Notes: generated by a model from the letters alone, not told the origin. 64,000 bases of DNA from Roseateles_B sp041906185 (GCA_041906185.1 JAYRJQ010000006.1:1-64000), one strand, 5' to 3'. Shown: positions 35,072 through 44,315, counted from the stretch's first letter. Made by a program: numbers and translations.

Positions 35072-37090
35072 ATGCGCACGGTTTCCACCCGCCCGGACTT
35101 TCGTCGAGACATCAACGGCCTGCGCGCCTGGGCCGTGATGTCCGTCGTGCTCTACCACCTCGGCGTCCCCGGTCTGCAGGGCGGCTTCGTGGGCGTCGAC
35201 GCCTTCTTCGTCATTTCCGGCTTCCTGATGACGGGCCTGCTGCTCAAGGGCCTCGATGCCGGCCACGTCTCGATCGGCGCCTTCCTGCTGGCCCGCGCCC
35301 GGCGCATCCTGCCGGCCCTGCTGCTGCTGTGCCTGGCGCTGCTGGTGCTCGGGGTCGGCGTGCTGCTGCCGCTGGACTACAAGCAGCTGGCCTCCCACAG
35401 CATCGCCACGCTGCTGTTCCTGTCCAACCACAAGTACTGGGGCGAAGCGGGCTACTTCGACGCGAGCTCGCATGAGAAGTGGCTGCTGCACAGCTGGTCG
35501 CTGTCCGTCGAGTGGCAGTTCTACCTGCTGCTGCCCTGCCTCTTCTGGGCCGCCTGGAAGCTGGGGTTCGGGCGCCGGGCCCTGTGGCGTGGGCTGGGCG
35601 GGCTCCTGGCCCTCAGCCTGGCGCTCTCGGTCTGGCTGAGCCACCGGGACCCCACGGCGGCCTACTACGGCCTGCACAGCCGGGCCTGGGAGCTGCTGCT
35701 CGGCGGGCTGCTGCACGCCTTGCCCGCCTCCACGTCACTCGGGCCGCGCCTGCGTCGCCTGCTGGAAGCGGCGGGCTTCGCCCTGCTGATCGGCAGCATG
35801 CTGCTGATCGACGGCCGACTCCCATGGCCCGGACTGCCCGCGCTGCTGCCCACGCTGGGCACCGCCGCCGTGCTGCTGGCCGGCCGGCAGAACTCCTGGC
35901 TGACGGCGCCGGCACCGATGCAGTACCTCGGCAGCCGCTCCTACTCGATCTGCCTCTGGCACTGGCCGGCCTGCGTGCTCCTGAACTACCTGGGGCTCAG
36001 CCACCAGCCGGGGCCGCAGCTCGCCGCCTTCGCCGGCATGCTGCTCCTGAGCGAGTTGTCCTGGCGCTTCGCCGAGCAGTGGGCAGGCCAGCGGCTGAGC
36101 GGCCTGGCGCCCCGCCCTGCATGGGGCCGGCTCGCCCTGAGCACGGCCGCGCCGATGGCGCTCGCCGCGGGGCTGTGGCTGGCCCAGGGCTGGCCGGGCC
36201 GCTTCGATGCCGAGGCCGAAGCCATTGCCGCCACCGATGCCCTCCCGCCGCCCGCCGTCCGCGCCTGCCATGTGCACGAGGGGCCGCGCTCGCCCCTGTG
36301 CCGCCATGGCGACGGGCCGCCGGCCGTCGTGCTGGTGGGCGACAGCCACGCCTCTGCGCTGGTGCCCGCGGTGCAGGCGGCGCTGCCGCCCGGCCGCTCG
36401 GTGATGCAGATGAGCTACTCCGCCTGCCCCTATGTGCAGGACGCCCGCTTCCAGACGCCCCGGACGACCGCGGCCTACGACTGCGCCGGCTACAACCGCT
36501 GGGTGCGCGAGACGCTCCACGCCCTGCCGCCCGACGTCGGCGTGATCCTGGTGTCGCGCTATGCCCTGCGCGCCTTCGGCGCCAACGAGTTCTCGCAGGA
36601 GGAGCAGGTGCCCGGCATCGAGCTCCCGGCCCTCGGCCCGGCCGACCCCGACCGCCTGGGCCATTTCGCTGCACAGATCGTCAAGGACAGCTGCGAGCTG
36701 GCCGCCGAGCGGCCCGTCTGGATGGTCCGCCCGATCCCCGAGATCGGCCAGCACGTGCCCCGGCTGATGTCCCGGCGCATGGCGCTGGGTCAGGGCGCGG
36801 AGCTCGGGCTGCCCTGGTCGCGCTACCTGGCGCGCAACGGCTGGGTGTGGCGCGCCCAGGACGAAGCCCGGCGCCGCTGCGGCATCCGGCTGATCGACCC
36901 CACCGCGCAGCTGTGCGATGGCAAGCGCTGCATCACCAGCGCGCAGGGCCGGCCGCTCTACGCGGACGACAACCACCTGAGCGAGGGCGGCATCGCCCGG
37001 CTCGTGCCCCTGTTCTCGGCGGCCCTGCAGGACGCGCCGCCTGCCGCCGGCCCGTCCGACGCCGCCCGATCCCCCAGCACAAGTCCCTGA
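35072..37090 (+). CDS. Acyltransferase 3 - SGNH fusion (OafA/OatA-like O-acetyltransferase)
   Basis: A 672-residue protein with an N-terminal acyltransferase-3 membrane domain (about residues 1-370) and a C-terminal periplasmic SGNH esterase/transferase domain (about 400-660). The first shows DINGLRAWAVMSVVLYHLGV, GVDAFFVISGFLM and WSLSVEWQFYLLLP. The second shows the nucleophile block VVLVGDSHASALVPAV and the C-terminal DDNHLSEGG block with Asp and His. Proteins with this architecture acetylate O-antigen, exopolysaccharide or peptidoglycan; the actual acceptor is not readable here. The tail is low-complexity. A good intrinsic terminator follows at 37114. Confidence 0.92.
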   Translation: MRTVSTRPDFRRDINGLRAWAVMSVVLYHLGVPGLQGGFVGVDAFFVISGFLMTGLLLKGLDAGHVSIGAFLLARARRILPALLLLCLALLVLGVGVLLPLDYKQLASHSIATLLFLSNHKYWGEAGYFDASSHEKWLLHSWSLSVEWQFYLLLPCLFWAAWKLGFGRRALWRGLGGLLALSLALSVWLSHRDPTAAYYGLHSRAWELLLGGLLHALPASTSLGPRLRRLLEAAGFALLIGSMLLIDGRLPWPGLPALLPTLGTAAVLLAGRQNSWLTAPAPMQYLGSRSYSICLWHWPACVLLNYLGLSHQPGPQLAAFAGMLLLSELSWRFAEQWAGQRLSGLAPRPAWGRLALSTAAPMALAAGLWLAQGWPGRFDAEAEAIAATDALPPPAVRACHVHEGPRSPLCRHGDGPPAVVLVGDSHASALVPAVQAALPPGRSVMQMSYSACPYVQDARFQTPRTTAAYDCAGYNRWVRETLHALPPDVGVILVSRYALRAFGANEFSQEEQVPGIELPALGPADPDRLGHFAAQIVKDSCELAAERPVWMVRPIPEIGQHVPRLMSRRMALGQGAELGLPWSRYLARNGWVWRAQDEARRRCGIRLIDPTAQLCDGKRCITSAQGRPLYADDNHLSEGGIARLVPLFSAALQDAPPAAGPSDAARSPSTSP

Positions 37091-37113
37091 AGCTGTCGCC
37101 TGTCAAGCTTTGC

Positions 37114-37161
37114 AAAAACGCCGGATTGCGTCAGCTTGATGCAGTCCGGCGTCGTCTTTTT
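37114..37161 (+). terminator. Intrinsic terminator after the acyltransferase-SGNH gene
   Basis: ACGCCGGA (37118-37125) pairs with TCCGGCGT (37145-37152); an inner TGC/GCA pairing shortens the loop, and TTTTT follows at 37157-37161. It lies 24 bases after the stop at 37090. Confidence 0.75.
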
Positions 37162-37274
37162 GCAGCTTCTGCTGGGAATTCACCGCTAGCCAGCTCCAGC
37201 ACGCGCTCCAACAATAAAACGAACGGTCGTGCTATTTCCAAGCCAAGGCCGTGTCAACAAGACTGGAGACAAAC

Positions 37275-39041
37275 ATGCGGAGTTGGAGACTCTCGGGGGC
37301 CCCTGCGCCCTCATGCCGGACTGGTTCACGGTGGCTCGCCGGCCTGGTGACGGGACTGGGGCTTGGCCTGGCCAGCCTCGGCACCCAGGCCCTCGGCTGC
37401 CGGAACGCGACGCCCGCCGAGGCGGCCGTCTACACCCTGCCGCAGCTGATGCCAGGCGTCACGTCCCCGCGGGACGGCACCTGCTTCATTGGCGGGCTGA
37501 AGATTCCCGGCAGCGATGGCACGCTGCTCAGCGCCAACGTGTTCCTGCCGCGCCAGGATCCGAACGGCGCCAAGGCCCCGGGCGTGATGTTCATCAGCAG
37601 CTGGGCTGCGGCGGACTTCTTCGAGTACGTCGGCCAGCAGCAGCGCCTGGCCCAGCAGGGCTACGTCGCCTTCGCCTACACGGCGCGTGGCTTCTGGGGC
37701 TCCGAGGGCACCGTCGGCGTGGCCGGCCCCGCGGACGTGGCGGACGCCTCGGCCATGCTGGACTGGCTCGGCGCCAACACCCCCGCCGACCCGCAGCGCC
37801 TCGCCTCCGCCGGCATCTCCTATGGCGCCGGCCTCTCGCTGCTGGCGGCCGCGAAGGACAGCCGCATCAAGGCCGTGGTGGCGATGTCTGGCTGGGCGGC
37901 GCTCATCGAGCAGATGTACCGCAACGAGGTGCCCAACCCGATCTGGCTGGACATCCTCCAGCTCTCCGGGCAGCTGACGGGCCGCCTGGATCCGCTGGTC
38001 GCGAACTACAACAGCCTGCTGCAGAACCCGGACACGCCGGCCGCCAGGATCAACGAGATCGCCACCTGGGCCTGGGCCCGCTCGCCCATGAGCGGGCTGC
38101 CGCAACTCAACGCCCGCGGGGTGCCGATCCTGCTGGTGAAGAACTGGCAGGACGACATGTTCTCGCCCAACTCCAGCATGGCGCTCTTCGCCAGCCTCAC
38201 CGGGCCGAAGAAGCTGCTGCTGCAAAGCGGCATCCACGCCTCCGCCGAGCTGCCCGGCGCCGTGCTGGGCGTGGACCAGCACATCTGGACCCAGGCCCAG
38301 CGCTGGCTGGCCCGCTGGCTGAAGAACGAGGCCAATGGCGTGGACACGGAGCCGCAGGTCGACCTGCAGCCCAAGTTCGCGAGCTACCGGGAGCAGCTGT
38401 CCACCTGGCCCGCCCCCGAGCTGAAGACCCAGGCGCTGCACCTGCAGCCGCGGGGCGCCGTGCGCTGGGACTGGCGCTGCGTCTGCACCCGGGGCTGGAC
38501 CGGCGGTCTCGCCGGCACCCCGAGTGGCGACACCGTGAGTGACCGCATCGGCAACGCCCTGGACACCACCGCCAGCAGCGGCCCTCTGCCCGTGCTCTCG
38601 CCACTGATGGAGAGCGTGGGGCTCCCGGTGATCAACCACCAGGCGACCATCCTGTGGGGCAACGGCCTGCGCTACGAGGGCGACTGGCTGAAGAGCCCGC
38701 TGAAGCTGCGCGGGATCCCGAACCTGCAGCTGCGCGTCAAGCCGTCCCAGGCGCGCGGCCTGCTCGTGGCCTACCTGTACGACGTGGACGCCGCCGGCTT
38801 CGGCACCCTCATCACCCACGGCGCCCGCGCCTGGCACCAGGCGCAGCCCGGCCAGGCGATGAACCTGAGCCTGGACCTCGTCGCCACGGCCTATGACGCG
38901 CCGGCCGGCCACTACCTGGCCCTCGTGATCGACACCCGCGATCCGCTCTACGGCAATCCGGTGCGTGCCGGCGAGTCCTTCGAGTTCAGCCTGGAGTTCG
39001 CGCCCGGGCAGACGCAACGCCTGACCCTGCAGTCGCGCTGA
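37275..39041 (+). CDS. Exported CocE/NonD-type alpha/beta hydrolase (S15-like)
   Basis: A 588-residue protein with an N-terminal signal-like stretch (WLAGLVTGLGLGLASLGTQALG). The catalytic domain resembles X-Pro dipeptidyl-peptidase/CocE enzymes: GSDGTLLSANVFLPRQ, YTARGFWGSEGT, nucleophile elbow AGISYGAGLSLL, Asp in VKNWQDDMFSPNSS and His in QSGIHASAEL. The C-terminal part (about 450-588) looks like the jelly-roll domain usual in this family (RVKPSQARGLLVAYLYDVD). It could act on peptides or esters outside the cytoplasm; substrate unknown. The ATG at 37275 has GGAGA six bases upstream. It is a lone gene between terminator 37114 and valS. Confidence 0.85.
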   Translation: MRSWRLSGAPAPSCRTGSRWLAGLVTGLGLGLASLGTQALGCRNATPAEAAVYTLPQLMPGVTSPRDGTCFIGGLKIPGSDGTLLSANVFLPRQDPNGAKAPGVMFISSWAAADFFEYVGQQQRLAQQGYVAFAYTARGFWGSEGTVGVAGPADVADASAMLDWLGANTPADPQRLASAGISYGAGLSLLAAAKDSRIKAVVAMSGWAALIEQMYRNEVPNPIWLDILQLSGQLTGRLDPLVANYNSLLQNPDTPAARINEIATWAWARSPMSGLPQLNARGVPILLVKNWQDDMFSPNSSMALFASLTGPKKLLLQSGIHASAELPGAVLGVDQHIWTQAQRWLARWLKNEANGVDTEPQVDLQPKFASYREQLSTWPAPELKTQALHLQPRGAVRWDWRCVCTRGWTGGLAGTPSGDTVSDRIGNALDTTASSGPLPVLSPLMESVGLPVINHQATILWGNGLRYEGDWLKSPLKLRGIPNLQLRVKPSQARGLLVAYLYDVDAAGFGTLITHGARAWHQAQPGQAMNLSLDLVATAYDAPAGHYLALVIDTRDPLYGNPVRAGESFEFSLEFAPGQTQRLTLQSR

Positions 39042-39137
39042 CGCACGCCGGGCGCCATGGAGCACCGCCCCCAGGATTCAGCGCCTGGGGGCGCCAAGGT
39101 GGCCCCTACAATCGGGCAACCCCTGATTCCTACCGAC

Positions 39138-39163
39138 GGGGCGCCTCCGCAAGGAGACGCCCC
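39138..39163 (+). promoter_or_regulatory. GCAA-loop hairpin in the valS leader
   Basis: GGGGCG-c-CTCC (39138-39148), GCAA tetraloop, GGAG-a-CGCCCC (39153-39163) form a 10-bp stem with one mismatch, ending 28 bases before the valS start. There is no T-run. It may control translation or RNA stability of valS. Confidence 0.4.
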
Positions 39164-39191
39164 GCGGCCATTTCAAGCAGCAAAGCGCGTC

Positions 39192-42002
39192 ATGACCGAA
39201 CTTGCCAAGTCCTTCGAGCCCGCCGCCCTGGAAGCCCATTGGGGCCCTCTGTGGGAGTCCCAAGGCCTCTACCGCCCCACGCTGGACAAGAGCCGCGACT
39301 CCTTCTGCATCCAGCTGCCGCCCCCGAACGTGACCGGCACGCTGCACATGGGCCACGCCTTCAACCAGACCATCATGGACTCGTTGACGCGCTACCACCG
39401 CATGCGCGGCCACAACACGCTGTGGGTCCCCGGCACCGACCACGCCGGCATCGCCACGCAGATCGTGGTGGAGCGCCAGCTCCAGGAGAAGGGCCAGAGC
39501 CGCCACGACCTCGGCCGCAAGAACTTCGTCGCCCAGGTCTGGGAGTGGAAGGAGCAGTCGGGCAGCACCATCACCCGTCAGATGCGCCGCATGGGCGACT
39601 CGGTGAGCTGGGAGCACGAGTACTTCACCATGGACGAGAAGCTGTCCAAGGTCGTCACCGAGACCTTCGTGCGCCTGCACGAGGAAGGCCTCATCTACCG
39701 CGGCAAGCGCCTGGTGTCCTGGGACCCGATCCTGAAGTCCGCCGTCTCCGACCTGGAGGTGGAGAGCGAAGAGGAAGACGGCTCGCTGTGGCACATCCGC
39801 TACCCGATGGCGGAAGGCTCGGAGTCCCTGGTCGTCGCCACCACCCGCCCCGAGACCATGCTGGGCGACACCGCCGTCATGGTCCACCCGGAAGACGAGC
39901 GCTACCGCCACCTGATCGGCCAGCAGGTCCGCCTGCCCATCACCGGCCGCCTGGTGCCGGTGATCGCCGACGACTACGTGGACAAGGCATTCGGCACCGG
40001 CGTGGTCAAGGTCACCCCGGCGCATGACACGAACGACTACCAGGTCGGTCTGCGCCACAGCCTGCCCATGCTGACCATCTTCGATCTCGAGGCCAAGGTC
40101 AGCGCCCACGAGGCCACCGAGATCCCGGCCGAGTACATCGGCCTGGACCGCTTCGTCGCCCGCAAGAAGATCGTGGCCGAGCTGGAGGCGCAAGGCCTGC
40201 TGATCGAGGTCAAGAAGCACAAGCTGATGGTGCCGCGCTGCGCCCGCACGGGCCAGGTCATCGAGCCCATGCTGACGGACCAATGGTTCGTGGCCATGAG
40301 CAAGGCCGGCGCCAACGGCAAGAGCATCGCCGAGGAGGCCATCGAGGCCGTGTCCTCGGGCGACGTCAAGTTCGTGCCCGAGAACTGGGTCAACACCTAC
40401 AACCAGTGGATGAAGAACATCCAGGACTGGTGCATCTCCCGCCAGCTGTGGTGGGGCCACCAGATCCCGGCCTGGTATGACGAGGACGGCAATGTCTACG
40501 TCGCCCGCAGCGAGGAAGAAGCCCAGGCCAAGGCCCCCGGCAAGACGCTCAAGCGTGACGAGGACGTGCTGGACACCTGGTACTCCTCCGCCCTGGTGCC
40601 CTTCTCCACCCTCGGCTGGCCCGAGGCCACGCTGGAGCAGGACCTCTTCCTGCCCTCCTCGGTGCTCGTGACCGGCTACGACATCATCTTCTTCTGGGTC
40701 GCCCGGATGATCATGATGACCAAGCACTTCACCGGCAAGGTGCCCTTCAAGCACGTCTACATCCACGGCCTGGTGCTGGACGCGCAGGGCAAGAAGATGT
40801 CCAAGTCCGAGGGCAATGTGCTGGACCCGGTCGACCTGATCGACGGCATCGAGCTCGCCCCGCTGCTGGACAAGCGCACACAGGGCCTGCGCAAGCCCGA
40901 GACGGCGCCCAAGGTCCGCAAGGCCACGGAGAAGGAATTCCCCGAGGGCATCCCCGGCTACGGCGCCGACGCCCTGCGCTTCACCTTCGCGGCCATGGCC
41001 ACGCTGGGCCGCTCGGTCAACTTCGACTCCAAGCGCTGCGAGGGCTACCGCAACTTCTGCAACAAGCTCTGGAACGCCACGCGCTTCGTGCTGATGAACA
41101 CGGAAGGCCAGGACTGCGGCCTGCAGGAGCACACCGCCGCCGACTGCGCCGGCGGCTACCTGAGCTTCAGCCCCTCGGACCGCTGGATCACGAGCGAGCT
41201 GCAGAAGGTCGAGCAGGCCGTGGCCCAGGGCTTCGCGGACTACCGCCTGGACAACGTCGCCAATGCCATCTACGACTTCGTCTGGAACGAGTACTGCGAC
41301 TGGTACCTGGAGATCGCCAAGGTGCAGATCCAGGTCGGCAACGAGGCGCAGCAGCGCGCCACGCGCCGCACGCTGATCCGCGTGCTGGAGACCACGCTGC
41401 GCCTGCTGCACCCGGTGGCCCCCTTCATCACTGAGGCCCTGTGGCAGACGGTGGCCCCGGTGGCCGGCCGCAAGAGCACCGAGTACATCGTCAATGCCGC
41501 CTACCCGGTGGCACAGCCCGAGAAGATCGACCCGGCGGCCATCGCCTGGGTGGAGCAGCTCAAGGCCGTGGTGGGCACCTGCCGCAGCCTGCGCAGCGAG
41601 ATGGGCCTGTCCCCCGCCGAGCGCGTGCCGCTGCTGGTGGCCGGTGGCCAGGGCTTCATCGCCGAGGCCGCGCCGCTGATCAAGACCCTGGCCAAGCTGG
41701 CCGAGGTGCAACTGGTGGACGACGCCAGCTTCGAGCAGGCCGCCGCCGCGCTGCCGGTGCTGGTGCACGGCGAGGCCCGCCTGGCGCTGAAGGTGGAGAT
41801 CGATGTCGAGGCCGAGCGCGCTCGCCTGGGCAAGGAGATCGCCCGCCTGGAGGGTGAGATCACCAAGGCGACGGCCAAGCTGTCCAACGAGAGCTTCGTG
41901 GCCCGCGCGCCCGAGGCCGTGGTGGCCCAGGAGCGCCAGCGTGTGGCCGATTTCGGCGTCACGGTGGAGCGCCTGAAGGCACAGGCCGCTCGCCTCGGCT
42001 GA
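39192..42002 (+). CDS. valS: Valyl-tRNA synthetase
   Basis: A 936-residue class Ia synthetase that charges tRNA-Val and edits threonine. The class I motifs are visible: the HIGH variant HMGHAF (in LPPPNVTGTLHMGHAF) and KMSKS in GKKMSKSEGNVLDP. The editing domain between them has the TTRPETMLGDTAVMVHPED segment. The anticodon-binding domain is followed by the C-terminal coiled coil (KVEIDVEAERARLGKEIARLE). The ATG at 39192 (MTELAKSFEP) gives the normal N-terminus; an earlier ATG at 39057 would add 45 residues over the leader hairpin and is not supported. A strong terminator follows. Confidence 0.97.
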   Translation: MTELAKSFEPAALEAHWGPLWESQGLYRPTLDKSRDSFCIQLPPPNVTGTLHMGHAFNQTIMDSLTRYHRMRGHNTLWVPGTDHAGIATQIVVERQLQEKGQSRHDLGRKNFVAQVWEWKEQSGSTITRQMRRMGDSVSWEHEYFTMDEKLSKVVTETFVRLHEEGLIYRGKRLVSWDPILKSAVSDLEVESEEEDGSLWHIRYPMAEGSESLVVATTRPETMLGDTAVMVHPEDERYRHLIGQQVRLPITGRLVPVIADDYVDKAFGTGVVKVTPAHDTNDYQVGLRHSLPMLTIFDLEAKVSAHEATEIPAEYIGLDRFVARKKIVAELEAQGLLIEVKKHKLMVPRCARTGQVIEPMLTDQWFVAMSKAGANGKSIAEEAIEAVSSGDVKFVPENWVNTYNQWMKNIQDWCISRQLWWGHQIPAWYDEDGNVYVARSEEEAQAKAPGKTLKRDEDVLDTWYSSALVPFSTLGWPEATLEQDLFLPSSVLVTGYDIIFFWVARMIMMTKHFTGKVPFKHVYIHGLVLDAQGKKMSKSEGNVLDPVDLIDGIELAPLLDKRTQGLRKPETAPKVRKATEKEFPEGIPGYGADALRFTFAAMATLGRSVNFDSKRCEGYRNFCNKLWNATRFVLMNTEGQDCGLQEHTAADCAGGYLSFSPSDRWITSELQKVEQAVAQGFADYRLDNVANAIYDFVWNEYCDWYLEIAKVQIQVGNEAQQRATRRTLIRVLETTLRLLHPVAPFITEALWQTVAPVAGRKSTEYIVNAAYPVAQPEKIDPAAIAWVEQLKAVVGTCRSLRSEMGLSPAERVPLLVAGGQGFIAEAAPLIKTLAKLAEVQLVDDASFEQAAAALPVLVHGEARLALKVEIDVEAERARLGKEIARLEGEITKATAKLSNESFVARAPEAVVAQERQRVADFGVTVERLKAQAARLG

Positions 42003-42042
42003 GGTTCGCAAGGGGGCCGTGCGCCCTCCGCAATGGCGTTCG

Positions 42043-42067
42043 ACGGGGCCGGCAACGGCCCCGTTTT
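42043..42067 (+). terminator. Intrinsic terminator of valS
   Basis: ACGGGGCCG, GCAA loop, CGGCCCCGT form a perfect 9-bp stem followed by TTTT, 40 bases after the valS stop and before the convergent gene's end. Confidence 0.8.
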
Positions 42068-42102
42068 GCCATGGGTGGCTCCCGAACGTGGGCGCTGGCG
42101 GC

Positions 42103-43044
42103 TCAGGCGCCGCTGCGTTCCGCCACCGCGGCGGCCGGCGCCTCCGCCTTGCCCAGCAGCTCGTCCATGCGCCGGGCCACGGCCCAGGCGGCGCGCACGC
42201 GCGACTCGCGGGTGGTGCTGGCCACGCGGGGGGTGATCTGCAGATTGGGCATGCCGTGCAGGGGACGGTCGGGCTCGAGCCAGCCGGGCTCCACGCTGTC
42301 CATCCAGGCCGCCAGGATGCGGCCGCTGCGCATGGCGCCGGCCAGGGCCACGTCATCGAACATGGCGCAGTGCGTCAGCGCGACGACCACCTGGTTCGCC
42401 TTGGCATGGCCCAGCACCCGGTGACCGAGCAGGCCCTTGTAGCGCGGGTAGTAGGGCAGCTGCACGCACAGCACGTCGCTCTGCTCCATCAGCGATCGAA
42501 GCGGCACCGGTGGGATGTTCCACTGCTGCCACAGGTCCTCGCTCTCGTGCAGCGAGGGGTCGTAGCCGACGACCTTGGCGCCGAAGGCCGGCAAGATCTG
42601 CGCCAGCACCTTGGAGGCGGGCGTCAGGCCCAGCAGGCCGACGGTGCTCTGCCCCAGCTCGCGGCCCACCAGCAGGCCGTCCGCGCCATAGACGGGCACA
42701 CGGCGCAGCATGTTCAGGGCGCCGCCGAGCATGTACTCGGCCTCGGCCTGCGCCGTGGCGGTGCCGGAGCGCACCAGCTCGACCTCGTGCATGCGGCAGG
42801 CCTCGATGTCGACGGTCTCGATGCCGGCGCTCACGCGGCCGATCACCCGCAGGCGCGGCGCCGCCTTGAGCAGGGAATGGTCCACGGCCACCGTCGGCGG
42901 CAGGATGAGCCCGTGCATCTGCGGCAGGCTCTCGCGCAGGGCCGCCGGATCACGGGCGAGCTCGGGCGCGACGCGCACGGCATGCCGCCTGCCCAGCCAT
43001 TCGATCACCTCTGAGTCCAGAGGTTCCAGCACCAGCAAATTCAT
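42103..43044 (-). CDS. D-2-hydroxyacid dehydrogenase-like protein with degenerate active site
   Basis: A 313-residue protein with the fold of NAD-dependent D-2-hydroxyacid dehydrogenases (VIGRVSAGIETVDIEA, LRSGRILAAWMDSVEP). Key residues are altered: the Rossmann loop normally GxGxxG reads GLTPAS; the catalytic Arg of the usual NTARG segment is missing (ALTHCAMFDD); and the catalytic His of the TPH segment is Arg (ITPRVASTT). The Glu of the family (DSVEPG) remains. It is therefore probably not an ordinary dehydrogenase and may have a binding or regulatory role. Start is MNLLVLEPLD at 43044; MQGRWEHEEM, nine codons upstream, is possible. It diverges from galU with about 80 bases between. Confidence 0.78.
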   Translation of the reverse strand: MNLLVLEPLDSEVIEWLGRRHAVRVAPELARDPAALRESLPQMHGLILPPTVAVDHSLLKAAPRLRVIGRVSAGIETVDIEACRMHEVELVRSGTATAQAEAEYMLGGALNMLRRVPVYGADGLLVGRELGQSTVGLLGLTPASKVLAQILPAFGAKVVGYDPSLHESEDLWQQWNIPPVPLRSLMEQSDVLCVQLPYYPRYKGLLGHRVLGHAKANQVVVALTHCAMFDDVALAGAMRSGRILAAWMDSVEPGWLEPDRPLHGMPNLQITPRVASTTRESRVRAAWAVARRMDELLGKAEAPAAAVAERSGA

Positions 43045-43127
43045 CTCTTCATGTTCCCAACGGCCTTGCATGGCGGCCAGACACCGCGTGCCACAATGCA
43101 AGCCATCCGCCCCAGGCAGCCTGCCAG

Positions 43128-44003
43128 ATGCATATCAACAAAGCCATTTTCCCTGTTGCGGGCCTCGGCACGCGTTTTCTACCGGCAACAAAAGCCCAAC
43201 CCAAGGAAATGCTGCCGGTCGTGGACAAGCCGTTGATCCAGTATGCGGTCGAAGAGGCCTATGCCGCCGGTATCCGCGAGATGATCTTTGTGACCGGCCG
43301 TCACAAGCGCCCCATCGAGGACCACTTCGACATGAGCTTCGAGCTCGAGGTCGGCCTGGAGCAGGCGGGCAAGCGCGAGCTGCTGGAGGTGGTGCGCAGC
43401 GTCAAGCCGGATGACATGGAGTGCATCTACGTCCGCCAGGCGCAGGCGCTGGGCCTCGGCCACGCCGTGCTGTGCGCGCAGCGCCTGGTTGGCAACGAGC
43501 CCTTCGCCGTGCTGCTGGCCGACGATCTCATGGTCGGCCCCGCGGACGGCCAGCCGGTGCTCAAGCAGATGGTCGAGCAGTTCGAGGAATGGCGCGCTTC
43601 CATCCTGGCCGTCCAGGAGGTGCCCGCCGAGCACACGCGCCGCTACGGCATCGTGGCCGGCACGGCGGTGAGCGAGCAGCTGGTGGACGTGCAGCGCATC
43701 GTCGAGAAACCGGCGCCCGAGGTTGCCCCGTCCCGCCTGGGCGTTGCGGGCCGCTACATCCTCACCCCCGGCGTCTTCCATGAGATCGCCAACCAGCCGC
43801 GCGGCGTGGGCGGCGAGATCCAGCTGACGGACGGCATCGCGGGGCTGCTGCGCCGCGAAAAAGTCTTCGCCTACCGCTACCAGGGCAAGCGCTACGACTG
43901 CGGCTCCAAGGAAGGCTTTCTGCAGGCCAATGTGGAGCTGGCCCTGGCGCATCCGGAGCTCGGCGGCGTCTTCCGGGACTACCTCCGCACGCTCGCCATC
44001 TGA
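43128..44003 (+). CDS. galU: UTP-glucose-1-phosphate uridylyltransferase
   Basis: A 291-residue nucleotidyltransferase making UDP-glucose for exopolysaccharide, lipopolysaccharide and trehalose synthesis. The N-terminal nucleotide-binding signature FPVAGLGTRFLPATKAQPKEM is complete, followed by LPVVDKPLIQYAVEEAYAAG. The UTP-contact LLADDLMVGP, the sugar-binding IVEKPAPE and the C-terminal YDCGSKEGFLQANVELAL are all present. Length is typical of bacterial GalU. A terminator lies right after it. It divides rightward from the degenerate dehydrogenase gene. Confidence 0.97.
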   Translation: MHINKAIFPVAGLGTRFLPATKAQPKEMLPVVDKPLIQYAVEEAYAAGIREMIFVTGRHKRPIEDHFDMSFELEVGLEQAGKRELLEVVRSVKPDDMECIYVRQAQALGLGHAVLCAQRLVGNEPFAVLLADDLMVGPADGQPVLKQMVEQFEEWRASILAVQEVPAEHTRRYGIVAGTAVSEQLVDVQRIVEKPAPEVAPSRLGVAGRYILTPGVFHEIANQPRGVGGEIQLTDGIAGLLRREKVFAYRYQGKRYDCGSKEGFLQANVELALAHPELGGVFRDYLRTLAI

Positions 44004-44030
44004 GCGCCCGGCCCGGGGGCCGCAAACGAC

Positions 44031-44070
44031 AAGGCCTGCGAGCTCGTCACCGAGCCGGCAGGCCTTTTTT
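44031..44070 (+). terminator. Intrinsic terminator of galU
   Basis: AAGGCCTGC (44031-44039) pairs with GCAGGCCTT at the other side of the loop, followed by a run of six T (44065-44070). It separates galU from the convergent TusA-like gene; A-residues on the left side make it potentially bidirectional. Confidence 0.85.
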
Positions 44071-44087
44071 CTGGCGCCAAGCCAGCG

Positions 44088-44315
44088 TCAGCGGCGCTTG
44101 AGGACGTGGACGAACTCCTCGCCCGCCTGGCTCTGGGCCACCAGCTCATTGCCCGTCTGGCGCGCGAAGGCCTGGAAGTCCCGCGTCGAGCCCGGGTCCG
44201 TGGCGACCACCTTCAGCAGCTGCCCGCTCTGCATGTCCGCCAGGGCCTTCTTGGCCTTGAGGATGGGCAGCGGGCAGTTCAGGCCGCGGGTGTCGAGTTC
44301 CTTGTGGATGTCCAT
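44088..44315 (-). CDS. TusA-like sulfur-carrier protein
   Basis: A 75-residue SirA/TusA/YeeD-family protein. The signature cysteine is in LDTRGLNCPLPILKAKKAL (CPxP motif), the site that carries persulfide sulfur in TusA. The beta-strands GQLLKVVATDPGS and ELVAQSQAGEEFVHVLKRR complete the two-layer fold. The ATG at 44315 is eight bases from AGGAAGG; an ATG two codons earlier (44321) is too close to it. It is co-directional with cysM and lies 25 bases after it, so the two form a small sulfur-metabolism pair. Whether it acts in tRNA thiolation or as a general sulfur relay is not readable. Confidence 0.9.
   Translation of the reverse strand: MDIHKELDTRGLNCPLPILKAKKALADMQSGQLLKVVATDPGSTRDFQAFARQTGNELVAQSQAGEEFVHVLKRR

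Noticed and set aside
39120..39191. T-box riboswitch for valS
   Set aside because: No specifier loop or T-box sequence is visible, and this class is rare in betaproteobacteria; only a simple hairpin is present.
39078..42356. A 1092-codon - strand frame antisense to valS
   Set aside because: Low-complexity His/Leu/Gly/Val composition without motifs; the + strand is clearly valyl-tRNA synthetase.
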